Source of the DNA: Helicobacter himalayensis
GTDB taxonomy: Bacteria > Campylobacterota > Campylobacteria > Campylobacterales > Helicobacteraceae
Direction of reading: 5' to 3'
Length of the DNA: 64,000 nt
Assembly: GCF_001602095.1 (NCBI RefSeq)
Contig: NZ_CP014991.1
Location: forward strand, 310,001 to 374,000
The notes below the pieces were generated by a model that saw only the letters and a list, made by a program, of their open reading frames with translations, was not told the origin of the DNA and did no database searches. The first letter of the stretch is position 1. Each line of letters opens with the position of its first letter. The position numbers were made by a program, and so were the translations under genes. Below, piece after piece: positions 1 through 8,715 of this stretch.

Positions 1-732
1 GACAATCTAAGCGAACTTATAAGATTATATGAGCATTTACAGGCATATAGTGTAGAAATAATTTTTAAAAAAATTTTTCATATTATTGAACATTTTAAAC
101 TCTCTCATACTGCACAAATGGGCTATGATTTTTATAAATGTGATAGTGCTAAGGGTTTGGCTGCTTATAATAAAAATAAGTTTCTACAACTAAGGAATCG
201 TTATAATCAAAGTAAAAACATATTTGATTTTTTTGTTTTAGTTATTTTTGCATTTAATAATCAAATAAGATTTAATAGTAAGGGTGAATTCAATCTTCCT
301 TGTGGCAAAAGAGATTTCAATGCTAATATGCAAAAAAAATTAAGGCAATTTGTTTTAAATTTACAAATAAAAAACATAAAGATTTCAAATAAGGATTTTA
401 GAGATTTTAATTTAAGCCTTTTAGATTCTAAAGATTTTGTTTATGTAGATCCTCCTTATTTTCTAGCCACTGCCCCCTATAATGAAAACAAAGCTTGGAC
501 ATTACAAGATGAACTTGATTTGCTGGAGTTTTTAACCTTACTTGATGCAAAAAACATTCGCTTCGCTTTGTCAAATGTGATTTTGCATAAGGGTAAAGAG
601 CATAGCATCTTAGAAGATTGGCTCAAAAAACATTCAAATTTAAAAACTCATTTTTTAAATTTTCATTACAAAAATTGCAATTATCAAACAAAAAAAGCTT
701 TATCGCAAGAAGTGCTTATCACAAATTATTAG
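1..732 (+). CDS. Dam-like adenine-specific DNA methyltransferase, 5' partial
   Basis: The reading frame is open from the first base of the window, so the N-terminus, with the SAM-binding FxGxG region, lies upstream. The visible 243 codons carry the catalytic DPPY motif in the context FVYVDPPYF near codon 150, followed by the aromatic-rich segment typical of the Dam/DpnM (alpha-class, D12) N6-adenine methyltransferases. The order (DPPY late in the protein) fits this class. It ends 8 bases before the start of a probable restriction endonuclease, so it is probably the protecting methylase of that system. If the partner is AlwI-like, the target would be GGATC; this is inference from family, not visible here. 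The local DNA is more A+T-rich than the housekeeping genes to the right, which suggests acquisition. Confidence 0.85.
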   Translation, partial: DNLSELIRLYEHLQAYSVEIIFKKIFHIIEHFKLSHTAQMGYDFYKCDSAKGLAAYNKNKFLQLRNRYNQSKNIFDFFVLVIFAFNNQIRFNSKGEFNLPCGKRDFNANMQKKLRQFVLNLQIKNIKISNKDFRDFNLSLLDSKDFVYVDPPYFLATAPYNENKAWTLQDELDLLEFLTLLDAKNIRFALSNVILHKGKEHSILEDWLKKHSNLKTHFLNFHYKNCNYQTKKALSQEVLITNY

Positions 733-740
733 GAGGATAT

Positions 741-2621
741 ATGCGTTATGATTATTTTGGCAACACAAGCTTAAGGGTAAAAAATTTACTTTATAACTTT
801 GAAACCCAGCTCCTTTTATTTGAAGAACTTTTTACTAACGCACATAAAGAAGATATTTGGGCTAATGATTCTAGACTACAAATCAAATATTTAGAACTTT
901 TAGAACAAAACAATCTTTTAGAATCCAAAAGCAAAACTACGCATCTAGGCACAAAAGATGCAAGAGTAAAATCTGCTCCATTAGAAGATTATAAGCTCAT
1001 AAATAGAAAACAAAAGCGCATCACAAAAGAAGGCTATGAATTGCTAAACTTTATTAAAACTAAAAGTTATCAAATCAATAATGATTTTTTGCAAATTGAT
1101 TTGATTTCTTTACTTTTTCTCAAAGCCACACTTTGTATTGATAATGAAAGGTTGTTTTTTAAATACCTAGAAGTGTTTAAGGCTTTTAATGGCTCTTTGG
1201 ATATTGAAATCTTTAAACTTCTGCCCCTTGTGAATAATTTTAAAAATACAGAGCTTTTCACTCAAACTTTTAAAAATAAAAATTTATTCTCAACTTTGTT
1301 TGCGCAAGATTCTACTTATATGGAAAATTTAGAATTATTTTTAAAGGATTTAAATAACAATGTTTTTAAAATTGACTATTTTAAAACTGCAAAAGGAGAC
1401 AAAACTGCTCTAGCAATCATCAAAACACTAAAAGAAGTGTTTTTGCCTTTCAGAAACTCTAAAGATGAAAAAATTTTAGAAAAGCTTATGAACTCTAATG
1501 ATTATTTAGAATTTAAAAAATTATATTTACCGCATTTAAGCAGAAAAAACAAAAAGCAAGAAAAACTAAAAGATTTAGTAGATTTTTGTGATGGAAATCT
1601 CAATGAATTTGGAACAAACTTTTTTGAGTTTATTTTTAAAGCAAGAATACAAGCAAATTTGAATGATTATTTGGACTTAAATCGCAGATATTTAAATCTC
1701 ACTGGTATTTTTGAATTTCAGCACGATAAGGTGGAACTTAACACTATTTTTAAGATAATTTTGAAGCATTCAAGATATAAAGAAATTCTAGAAAAAATCG
1801 CACAAAATTCTGTATCTCAAAGTCTTTTGAAGGAATATTTTGATGATGAGGAATTTAAACAATCATTCAAAGAATTAGGGATTGTAAAACCACAAGATGT
1901 AAAAAATTATAAGTCCAAACAAGATAAAGAAAAGCTTAAAAATCTCTTGCAGACCAAATTTACTAAGACAAATATTATAGAAATTCTAAAACTTTTTGAA
2001 GAAAGAAAAAATGATACAAAGATTTTAGAAAAAACAAGCATAGAAGCAAATATACCTACGATTTTTGAATACATTATCGCAATTGCTTGGCACTATATAG
2101 ATGATAATAAAATTGAGAGAATCTTTGAAGCGAATTTGAGTTTAGATTCCTCCCTTTTACCAAAATCTCACGCTGTTGGAGGCAATGCGGACTTTGTTTA
2201 TATCTATGATTATCATCGCCTAATGATAGAAGTAACCCTTAGCGAAAAAACAAATCAAAGAAGGGCTGAAATGGAAAGTGTTTCAAGGCATTTGGGAAAT
2301 CTGCTTTTAAGCTTAGATGCGGATACGCAAAACCAAAGCTATGCAATCTTTATCGCACCCTATTTGGATAAAAATGTATTAAATGATTTTAGAAGCAGAA
2401 TGCATTGTTATTTTGAAAACGATAAAGCACATATTAAGGGAATGAAAATTTTGCCCTTAAGCACGAACGATTTAGTAAAAATTTTACAATCCAATTTAAA
2501 CTACCAAAGCCTTTTGCCAAAATTTCAAAAAGCTCTTAAAAGCGATGAGCAATGGGGAAGCAAATGGTATGAAGAAGAGCTTAAGGCTATGGTTGATACA
2601 TTAGCACCAAATCACTTTTAG
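741..2621 (+). CDS. probable AlwI-family type II restriction endonuclease
   Basis: The start is the ATG at 741 because a strong AGGAGGA site sits just upstream; the frame extends further 5' but overlaps the methylase. The protein is about 626 residues. Its C-terminal part has a PD-(D/E)XK-like arrangement: an Asp in NADFVY, a hydrophobic strand, then IEVTL with the catalytic Glu and Thr in place of Lys, followed by an Arg/Glu-rich helix (RRAEMES). EVT in this position is what I associate with the AlwI family of type IIS enzymes. It follows directly after a Dam-like methylase, the expected partner. The middle of the protein is helical and Lys-rich, with no other domain I recognise. The assignment to AlwI is from memory of the family and is moderate; that this is a restriction endonuclease is more secure. 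Confidence 0.65.
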   Translation: MRYDYFGNTSLRVKNLLYNFETQLLLFEELFTNAHKEDIWANDSRLQIKYLELLEQNNLLESKSKTTHLGTKDARVKSAPLEDYKLINRKQKRITKEGYELLNFIKTKSYQINNDFLQIDLISLLFLKATLCIDNERLFFKYLEVFKAFNGSLDIEIFKLLPLVNNFKNTELFTQTFKNKNLFSTLFAQDSTYMENLELFLKDLNNNVFKIDYFKTAKGDKTALAIIKTLKEVFLPFRNSKDEKILEKLMNSNDYLEFKKLYLPHLSRKNKKQEKLKDLVDFCDGNLNEFGTNFFEFIFKARIQANLNDYLDLNRRYLNLTGIFEFQHDKVELNTIFKIILKHSRYKEILEKIAQNSVSQSLLKEYFDDEEFKQSFKELGIVKPQDVKNYKSKQDKEKLKNLLQTKFTKTNIIEILKLFEERKNDTKILEKTSIEANIPTIFEYIIAIAWHYIDDNKIERIFEANLSLDSSLLPKSHAVGGNADFVYIYDYHRLMIEVTLSEKTNQRRAEMESVSRHLGNLLLSLDADTQNQSYAIFIAPYLDKNVLNDFRSRMHCYFENDKAHIKGMKILPLSTNDLVKILQSNLNYQSLLPKFQKALKSDEQWGSKWYEEELKAMVDTLAPNHF

Positions 2622-2660
2622 TAGCTTTAAAAACTTTATGCATTATCTTTAAAACTCCCT

Positions 2661-2701
2661 GCTTTAAAAAGCCTTTGTTGGCATCAAGTGCTTTAAGCAC
2701 T
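2661..2701. terminator. inverted repeats after the restriction gene
   Basis: Two short inverted repeats follow the endonuclease stop: GCTTT/AAAGC at 2661-2672 and a 7-bp-arm repeat AGTGCTT/AAGCACT with a single central base at 2687-2701. They could end transcription of the restriction-modification operon before the phosphate operon, but neither is followed by a clear T-run, so this is weak. Confidence 0.3.
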
Positions 2702-2767
2702 CCTTAAATTTCTGACAGCACTTTAACGCATCAAAGCACTTTTTGTCTGCCACTTATCCAACTCAAA

Positions 2768-2822
2768 CTTTACAAAAACTTTACATTATATACCTTTTGT
2801 TTTTACACTGACTTTTTATACT
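2768..2822 (+). promoter_or_regulatory. Pho-box-like direct repeats and promoter of the pst operon
   Basis: Two exact copies of CTTTACA (2768-2774 and 2779-2785) are separated by four A's. This 7-4-7 direct-repeat spacing is the architecture of the PhoB-binding Pho box. Two weaker copies, TTTTACA at 2801 and CTTTTTA at 2812, keep the same 11-bp phase. A good -10 hexamer TATACT lies at 2817-2822, about 30 bases before the pstS ATG, which has an AAGGAG ribosome site. The response regulator at 6183 would be the natural binder. Confidence 0.55.
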
Positions 2823-2852
2823 TTCTCATATCTAAATTTTTAAGGAGAAAAA

Positions 2853-3680
2853 ATGAAAAAATACACACTAGGTCTATTAGCGGGATTATTGCTTAGCACA
2901 AGTGTAATGGCTGAAAATATCTTTCCGGTTTCTAGAGAAATGGGTTCAGGCACACGCGGGGCTTTTGTAGAGATTTTTGAAGTTCAAAAGAAAGTCAAAG
3001 ACAAAAAGCTTGATGCCACCACGCAAAAGGCTGAAGTTACCAATTCAACAGGAGTAATGCTAACAACCGTGGCAAATTCCAAAAATGCCATTGGCTACAT
3101 CTCGCTTGGCTCATTAAATGACAGCGTTAAAGCCCTAAAAATAGATGGCGTAGCACCAAGTGTAGAAAACATTAATAACAAAAGCTATAAAATTTCTCGC
3201 CCTTTTAATGTCGTAACAAAAACGACAAATCCACTCATTGAGGACTTTTTAAAATACGCTACTTCCACGCAGGCAAAACCTATCGTAGAAAAAGCAGGTT
3301 ATATTTCAGTAGCAAAAGCAAATTTTAAAAGTAAGCAACCACAAGGCAAACTCGTAATTGCTGGGTCAAGTTCTGTAACGCCTCTTATGGAAAAGCTCAC
3401 AGAGTCTTATGCGCAAATCAATCCTAATGCAACAATTGAAATCCAACAAAGCGATTCTACAACAGGTGTAAATAGCGTGGTTGAGGGTATTGCAGATATC
3501 GGAATGGTAAGCCGTGAAGTGAAAAAAAGTGAAGTAGAAAAGGGCATAACTCCGCTTGTTTTAGCTATTGATGGACTAGCAGTGATTGTAAATAAAAACA
3601 ATACAACAGATAAGCTCTCTAAAGATTCTGTGAAAAAAATCTTTATGGGTGAAATCACAAAATGGCAAGACGCTAAATAA
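2853..3680 (+). CDS. pstS: phosphate ABC transporter substrate-binding protein PstS, half-domains permuted
   Basis: Periplasmic phosphate-binding protein feeding PstCA. A signal peptide covers about residues 1-20 (ending SVMA). Residues 24-145 hold what is normally the second half of a PstS/PBP-like-2 protein: the VSREMGSGTRGAF phosphate loop, then the AIGYISLG and ISRPF segments. Residues 165-275 hold what is normally the first half: KLVIAGSSSVTPLMEKL, then DIGMVSRE, and it ends with ITKWQDAK, the segment that usually precedes the GSGTR loop. The order is therefore circularly permuted, yet both halves are complete and the total length is normal for the family. It heads the pst operon behind a Pho-box-like site. 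Function is supported by context; whether the permuted order is typical of relatives cannot be told here. Confidence 0.85.
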   Translation: MKKYTLGLLAGLLLSTSVMAENIFPVSREMGSGTRGAFVEIFEVQKKVKDKKLDATTQKAEVTNSTGVMLTTVANSKNAIGYISLGSLNDSVKALKIDGVAPSVENINNKSYKISRPFNVVTKTTNPLIEDFLKYATSTQAKPIVEKAGYISVAKANFKSKQPQGKLVIAGSSSVTPLMEKLTESYAQINPNATIEIQQSDSTTGVNSVVEGIADIGMVSREVKKSEVEKGITPLVLAIDGLAVIVNKNNTTDKLSKDSVKKIFMGEITKWQDAK

Positions 3681-3701
3681 ACTACAACAAAGACACCTAC
3701 C

Positions 3702-4553
3702 ATGCAAGCTATGCAAGAAAAATTCTTTAAGGGCGTTTTCGCCCTTTGTGCGCTACTCTCAATTTTCGCTGTTTTGATGATTTGCTTCTTTTTATTTGTC
3801 AATGCCATTCCCACAATGGCTCACATAGGCTTTTTTGATTTCATTTTTGGATTAGATTGGTATCCTACAGAAGACATTTTTGGAATCTTTCCTATGATTG
3901 TAGGTAGCATTTATGTAACCGCTCTTGCCATTTTTATCGGTGTGCCAATTGGCGTTTTAAGTGCTATTTACCTCTCCCACTTTGCAAGTAAAAAGGAGCA
4001 AAAATACATACTCCCAGCCATTGAATTACTCGGTGCAATCCCTTCTGTTGTGTATGGATTTTTTGGACTTGTTTTAATTGTCCCTCTCCTTGCTACAACC
4101 TTTAATGGCATACCGGGCAAAAGCGTATTGGCAGCAGCTTTGATTTTAAGCGTGATGATTTTGCCTACTATCATTTTGGTTTCAAAAGCCGCTATTGATG
4201 CGCTTCCCTCAAGCTATTATGAAGGGGCATTAGCACTTGGTGCAAGTAAAGAGCGAAGCGTATTTTTTGCCCTTATCCCCGCTGCAAAAAGCGGAATCCT
4301 AGCCTCTGTGATACTTGGCGTAGGTCGTGCTATCGGCGAGGCTATGGCGGTAATTATGGTAGCGGGAAATCAGGTTTTAATCCCAACAAGCCTTTTAGAA
4401 GGCGTGCGAACACTCACTACAAATATTGTGCTTGAAATGGGCTATGCGCAGGATTTGCACCGAGAAGTGTTAATCGCAAATGCTGTGGTGCTTTTTGTCT
4501 TTATCCTCATTATCAACACCTGCTTTAACGCACTCAAAAAGGAAGCAAAATGA
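3702..4553 (+). CDS. pstC: phosphate ABC transporter permease PstC
   Basis: Inner-membrane permease of the high-affinity phosphate transporter, 283 residues and six predicted membrane segments. The binding-protein-dependent transport signature is visible in EGALALGASKERSVFFALIPAAKSGI (two pieces: EGALALGAS and ALIPAAKSGI), which docks to the ATPase PstB. It starts 21 bases after pstS and ends overlapping pstA by four bases (ATGA), indicating one transcript. No strong ribosome site is visible at the chosen ATG, and a second ATG two codons later is also possible. Confidence 0.93.
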   Translation: MQAMQEKFFKGVFALCALLSIFAVLMICFFLFVNAIPTMAHIGFFDFIFGLDWYPTEDIFGIFPMIVGSIYVTALAIFIGVPIGVLSAIYLSHFASKKEQKYILPAIELLGAIPSVVYGFFGLVLIVPLLATTFNGIPGKSVLAAALILSVMILPTIILVSKAAIDALPSSYYEGALALGASKERSVFFALIPAAKSGILASVILGVGRAIGEAMAVIMVAGNQVLIPTSLLEGVRTLTTNIVLEMGYAQDLHREVLIANAVVLFVFILIINTCFNALKKEAK

Positions 4554-5389
4554 AAGCTAAAATGAAGGTTATGCAAACAGATAAAGTCACGCTCACTTTG
4601 ACCTTTTTAATGCGTGCTTCTATGATTTGTGTGTTGGCTATTTTTCTTATACTCATTGGATTTATTTTCATAAAAGGCATAGCGCATATAAATTTTGAAA
4701 TGTTTGCTTGGCAATACAACTCTCAAAACATCTCAATGACCCCAGCGATTATCAACACTCTAACTATGGTGCTTTTTGCACTTATCCTTGCTATGCCACT
4801 TGGTATTTTTGGCGCTATTTATTTGAGTGAATATGCAAGTAAATCAAGCAAAATCTTGCATGTAATACGCATTGCTTCAGAAACTCTCGTTGGGATTCCA
4901 AGTATCGTTTATGGTTTATTTGGGTATTTAGCCTTTGTGATTTATTTTGGCTTTAGAACAAGTCTTATCGCAGGAGGTTTGACATTAGCGGTTATGATTT
5001 TGCCTTTGATTTTAAGAAGTGCAGAGGAGGCTTTAAAATCTGTGCCGATGACCTTTAGAGAAGCAAGTTTCGCACTAGGAGTTGGCAAGCTAAGGACTAT
5101 TTTTATCATAGTCTTACCTGTGGCGATTCCGGGTATTTTAGCCGGGGTGATTTTAAGCATAGGCAGGATAGTAGGAGAATCCGCTGCCTTGCTTTATACC
5201 TCAGGAAGTGTAGCAAAAGTAGCTGGGCTTATGGATTCAGGTAGAACCTTAAGTGTGCATATGTATGCGATTTCAAGTGAGGGGCAACATATCAATGAAG
5301 CATACAGCACAGCGATGGTTCTTATTATAATCGTCTTTTTGATTAATCTTGGTTCAAATTATATTGCAAAAAAATTGATTAAAGCATAG
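4550..5389 (+). CDS. pstA: phosphate ABC transporter permease PstA
   Basis: Second permease subunit of the Pst system, 279 residues with six hydrophobic segments. The cytoplasmic coupling loop reads [16 protein letters not shown] followed by VLPVAIPGI, the conserved EAA-type motif of ABC permeases. It starts at the ATG overlapping the pstC stop codon, with GGAAG upstream, and is followed nine bases later by pstB. It works as a heterodimer with PstC. Confidence 0.93.
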   Translation: MKAKMKVMQTDKVTLTLTFLMRASMICVLAIFLILIGFIFIKGIAHINFEMFAWQYNSQNISMTPAIINTLTMVLFALILAMPLGIFGAIYLSEYASKSSKILHVIRIASETLVGIPSIVYGLFGYLAFVIYFGFRTSLIAGGLTLAVMILPLILRSAEEALKSVPMTFREASFALGVGKLRTIFIIVLPVAIPGILAGVILSIGRIVGESAALLYTSGSVAKVAGLMDSGRTLSVHMYAISSEGQHINEAYSTAMVLIIIVFLINLGSNYIAKKLIKA

Positions 5390-5397
5390 GAGGTGAT

Positions 5398-6150
5398 ATG
5401 AAAAATTGTTTTGAAATTAAAAAAATGTCTTTATATTATGGTGAGTTTTTAGCTTTAAAAGATATTAATATGGACATTAAAAAGGGTAAGGTTACTGCTT
5501 TTATTGGACCTAGTGGTTGTGGTAAATCTACCTTTATTAAAAGTCTAAATCGTATGAATGACCTAATAGAAGGTTGCAAAATCAAGGGAAAACTTCTCTT
5601 TGATGGCAAAAATATCTATAAAGATTATGATGTCAATGTCTTGCGTAAAAAGGTGGGAATGGTCTTTCAAAAGCCTAATCCCTTTCCTATGAGCATTTAT
5701 GATAATATCACCTTTGGACCTAAAACGCACGGCATTAAGAAAAAGTCTAAACTTGATGAAATTGTTGAATCCTCTTTAAAAGACGCAGCCCTTTGGGAGG
5801 ATTTAAAAGACAGGCTTGATAGGTCAGCACTTGGTTTAAGTGGCGGACAACAGCAAAGATTATGTATCGCAAGAACCTTAGCGGTAAATCCTGAAGTGAT
5901 TTTAATGGACGAGCCTACAAGCGCACTTGACCCGATTTCTACACTTAAGATCGAAGAGCTAATCTTGCGTCTTAAAAAAGAATATACCATTGTGATTGTT
6001 ACGCATAATATGCAACAAGCCGCTAGGATTTCTGACCAAACTGCTTTTTTCTTGCTAGGAGAAGTGGTTGAATTTGATGAAACAACAAAGATTTTTAACT
6101 CTCCAAAAAACAAAAAAACGCAAGATTATGTTAATGGGAGATTTGGCTAA
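5398..6150 (+). CDS. pstB: phosphate ABC transporter ATP-binding protein PstB
   Basis: ATPase that powers PstCA, 250 residues, the usual size. Walker A is GPSGCGKST at about residues 37-45, the signature is LSGGQQQRL, Walker B is [13 protein letters not shown], and the switch His is in [11 protein letters not shown]. The segment [11 protein letters not shown] after Walker A is characteristic of PstB rather than other ABC ATPases. A strong AGGAGGTG site precedes the ATG. No phoU-like gene follows; a response regulator follows instead. Confidence 0.97.
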   Translation: MKNCFEIKKMSLYYGEFLALKDINMDIKKGKVTAFIGPSGCGKSTFIKSLNRMNDLIEGCKIKGKLLFDGKNIYKDYDVNVLRKKVGMVFQKPNPFPMSIYDNITFGPKTHGIKKKSKLDEIVESSLKDAALWEDLKDRLDRSALGLSGGQQQRLCIARTLAVNPEVILMDEPTSALDPISTLKIEELILRLKKEYTIVIVTHNMQQAARISDQTAFFLLGEVVEFDETTKIFNSPKNKKTQDYVNGRFG

Positions 6151-6182
6151 AATATATTTTTCATTTTCGCAAGGAGTTTTGC

Positions 6183-6845
6183 TTGGTTTTTGTTTTAGAA
6201 GATGATAGCAATATTTTAGAACTTGTTTTATACGCGCTAAAAAGTCAAAACATACCCTCGCAAGGCTTTTTAGATGTGAAAAGTTTTAAAGAAGCATTAA
6301 AAACTACTATCCCTCAAGTTTTGGTGCTTGATGTTATGTTGCCTAATGCAAGTGGATTTGAGATTCTACAAGAGATTAAAACAAATTCCGCTACAAAAGA
6401 AATCGCTGTGCTTATGCTAACTGCGCTTAATGATGAATTTAATAAAGTCAAAGGGCTTGATTTAGGAGCTGATGATTACATCACAAAGCCCTTTGGTGTT
6501 ATGGAATTTATAGCGAGAATCCGCGCAATTTTAAGGCGCAATAAAGATGCTGATGCCCTCTCTTATGGAATCTTGGAGCTTTCTTATAGCACACATAGCG
6601 TAAGGGTTGATGGAGAGCCTATCAATCTTACTTTGAAAGAATTTGAACTTTTAGGCTTTTTGCTAAAAAGTCCCAATAGAGTCTTTAATCGTGAGGAGTT
6701 GCTAGAGATTCTCTGGGGGTATAGCTATGCAGAAAGCCGCACGATTGATATTCACATCAAAACCTTGCGCAAAAAGCTAGGGATTGCAAAGAAATATATC
6801 AAAACAATTCACGGTGTGGGCTATAAAATCTCTAAAGATTCTTAA
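6183..6845 (+). CDS. OmpR/PhoB-family response regulator, probably phosphate-responsive
   Basis: Two-domain regulator of 220 residues. The receiver has the acidic pair near residue 7, the phospho-acceptor Asp near residue 50 (VLVLDVMLP), the switch Thr in MLTAL and the Lys in ITKPF. The C-terminal winged-helix DNA-binding domain is clear from FELLGFLLKSPNRVF and the closing HGVGYKI. The start is TTG at 6183 because AAGGAG lies at 6171-6176. It follows pstB by 32 bases and its stop codon overlaps the start of a histidine kinase, the usual order for a phosphate two-component system (PhoBR, or PhosRS in Campylobacter). Because the kinase is truncated, this regulator may now depend on another phosphodonor. 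Confidence 0.9.
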   Translation: MVFVLEDDSNILELVLYALKSQNIPSQGFLDVKSFKEALKTTIPQVLVLDVMLPNASGFEILQEIKTNSATKEIAVLMLTALNDEFNKVKGLDLGADDYITKPFGVMEFIARIRAILRRNKDADALSYGILELSYSTHSVRVDGEPINLTLKEFELLGFLLKSPNRVFNREELLEILWGYSYAESRTIDIHIKTLRKKLGIAKKYIKTIHGVGYKISKDS

Positions 6846-6991
6846 TGCAAAAAAAGATTTTTTTTATTATTTTTTTTAGCATAATCTTAAGCCTAGTAGT
6901 TCTAACAAATGGGATTTTATTTTTTATAGTAGATTCTTTTGTGGAATCTTTTTTGAGAGCATCTTATTTCGACAGGGCAGGCAAGCTCTGA
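6845..6991 (+). pseudogene. truncated sensor histidine kinase (N-terminal membrane segment only)
   Basis: The ATG overlaps the TAA of the response regulator (TAATG), as expected for a coupled kinase gene. The frame encodes one hydrophobic membrane helix and a few periplasmic residues, then stops after 48 codons (ending DRAGKL). No HisKA or ATPase domain follows in any frame; instead phage-type coding sequence starts within the last bases of this fragment. The most direct reading is that insertion or recombination of the adjacent mobile element removed the rest of the kinase. Confidence 0.7.
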
Positions 6992-7370
6992 AAGCTCAAA
7001 TCTCATTAAAAATTTACGCGCTTTAGAGGAATATGCAAAAGCTAACCCGCATAAAGTTAAAAGCTTTACTAATGAACCCGCGCCAAAAACACAAACCGAG
7101 ACAACCACACCCGACAAAACGCAGAACACGACGCAAAACCAAACCCCCGATGATAACGCGTTGAATATCGAGGCGCAAGAGCTAGAGCCTTTAAATGATT
7201 TGTTAGATAAATCTAAGCCCTTAAGAATGGCAAAACAAGAGGAATTGAGCGACGCGATTTTAAAAGAAGCCCAAGAAATAAATGCAAGGCGACGCAATCA
7301 CACATATTTTAGCAAGGCACGGCGCACAATCTCCTTTGGTGCAAAAAAGCGGACAAAAGGCAGTGGATAA
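6957..7370 (+). pseudogene. 5'-truncated first fragment of the phage polyvalent protein
   Basis: The third reading frame is open from 6957 to 7370 and reads as a protein interior: a helical stretch (NLIKNLRALEEYAKANPH), a Thr/Gln/Pro-rich linker, then an acidic helix ending EAQEINAR. It has no credible start of its own. Around 7283-7290 the coding signal moves to frame 1, where the expected continuation GDAITHILARHG appears; dropping one A from the AATGCAAGG region would join the two. I read it as the front of the gene at 7282-11011, cut at the left by the island junction and separated from the rest by a one-base frameshift. Confidence 0.6.
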
Positions 7371-8715
7371 TAAGGATTTAATCACACATAGCAATATCAT
7401 CAAAAATGCCGACATTCAAGGAATATCTACTAACAAAGACGGACAACAAGTATTAATTAGCGGGAAGCAAATCAATGGGTATTGCGTGCTTATAGAATCT
7501 ATAAGCACAAAGCAACAAGAACTTAAGCTTAAAACAATGTATTTTGAAAAGGGAGATTTAAAAGATAATGAAGCAATTAAAAGTATAGAGAGGCTGTTGA
7601 GCGATAAAACGCCGCGAAATCCTTTGGTGCAAAAACCAAATAATCACTTAGACAACACACACCTAACTATACACGAGGACATTTTACCACAAAACGCACA
7701 ATATCGCGCATTAATGCAAGAGCTAGAAAAAGAAAGTGGCAAGAAAGCGGAGAATAGTCTATTTTTAGCGGACTTGTATCACAGAAGAAATGGCGACGCA
7801 TACAAACCCTATTTAGATGATTTAATCGCACGATATGGCTTTAAAAAATCCGAATTTTTGGAATTACAAAAAGAACATAAGAAAAATATAGAAGCACAAA
7901 AACTTAAAGAGCTAGAACCTAGCGAACAAGAAAAACAAGAAATTTTAGAAGCGCGAAAGAAACAACGAGAAATAAATGAAAAATATGATGCCATAGACGA
8001 CGATTTAAGAAAACCGATAAAAACGCAAGAGGAATTTAATTATTATATATCTTATGTCAAAGAAATCGCAGGGGTTTTTAATAAGAAAACTTTAGAAGGT
8101 TTACATGGTGGAAATGCTAGAAAAATAGAAAAAAAATTAAAAAACTTCTTAAAGGGTAATTTTCAAAAGATTTTTAAAGAAAAAGGTGTGGAAAATCCTT
8201 TGGACTGGTATGATGAGTCTGGGCTTATGGGTGTTAAACTTGAACTTATACTTAAGGGAGAGGAGCAAGAGTTTTTAGACAATGGAGCTTGGATATATAA
8301 ATATAAAGACATTAGAGAAGCAATACAAAAAGCTTTAAACATAACGCCTAATAAAGACTTTGGAACAAATTATGCAGAATATTATCACGATGGAAAAAAT
8401 GCAGTTGAAAAACTCCTAGCAGAAGCAAAGGACTTTAAAGAAAGAGGGCAAAAAGGAGAATTTAGCGGGCAAGTTTATGGTGCGTTTTATCGCAAAGACT
8501 TAGAAGAGTTAAGCGGAAATGGAGATATTAGCCTTGTTTGGGGAGATTCTAACTTTGGATTAAAGCATATTTTAGACAAACACGAGGGAGAGTTTAAAGA
8601 CCTACCTACGCAATTAAACAAAATTGTGCTAAAAGGAAAGATTGAAAAAACGCACAATGGATTTAATATTATCCTTGATGATTATAAAGTGGGAATAAAT
8701 ATTAGGTTGGAATAA
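7282..8715 (+). CDS. phage polyvalent protein fragment with two BECR-type nuclease domains
   Basis: This 477-residue frame has two domains of the phage Barnase-EndoU-ColicinE5/D-RelE-like (PBECR) nuclease superfamily. Near the N-terminus GDAITHILARHG begins one, which continues through SGQKAVDNKDLI and a beta-rich end. The C-terminal domain begins FGTNYAEYYHDG and carries GAFYRKDLEEL and the putative catalytic stretch GLKHILDKH. Between them is a charged helical linker containing ILPQ. Such domains are described in polyvalent proteins injected with phage DNA and in MuF toxins. It is not a natural unit: a TAA lies directly before its ATG, the frame before belongs to another fragment, and its C-terminus is cut by a frameshift near 8706, after which the missing strand (NKWIVTAF) continues in the next frame. 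The exact RNA or DNA target is unknown. Confidence 0.7.
   Translation: MQGDAITHILARHGAQSPLVQKSGQKAVDNKDLITHSNIIKNADIQGISTNKDGQQVLISGKQINGYCVLIESISTKQQELKLKTMYFEKGDLKDNEAIKSIERLLSDKTPRNPLVQKPNNHLDNTHLTIHEDILPQNAQYRALMQELEKESGKKAENSLFLADLYHRRNGDAYKPYLDDLIARYGFKKSEFLELQKEHKKNIEAQKLKELEPSEQEKQEILEARKKQREINEKYDAIDDDLRKPIKTQEEFNYYISYVKEIAGVFNKKTLEGLHGGNARKIEKKLKNFLKGNFQKIFKEKGVENPLDWYDESGLMGVKLELILKGEEQEFLDNGAWIYKYKDIREAIQKALNITPNKDFGTNYAEYYHDGKNAVEKLLAEAKDFKERGQKGEFSGQVYGAFYRKDLEELSGNGDISLVWGDSNFGLKHILDKHEGEFKDLPTQLNKIVLKGKIEKTHNGFNIILDDYKVGINIRLE

Noticed and set aside
618-740. Upstream extension of the restriction-enzyme frame
   Set aside because: It overlaps the methylase, and the ATG at 741 has a strong ribosome site that the extension lacks.
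7161-7370. Small independent gene at the left of the island
   Set aside because: Its frame is open further upstream to 6957 and its end runs out of frame into the conserved nuclease domain, so it is a fragment of the polyvalent gene.
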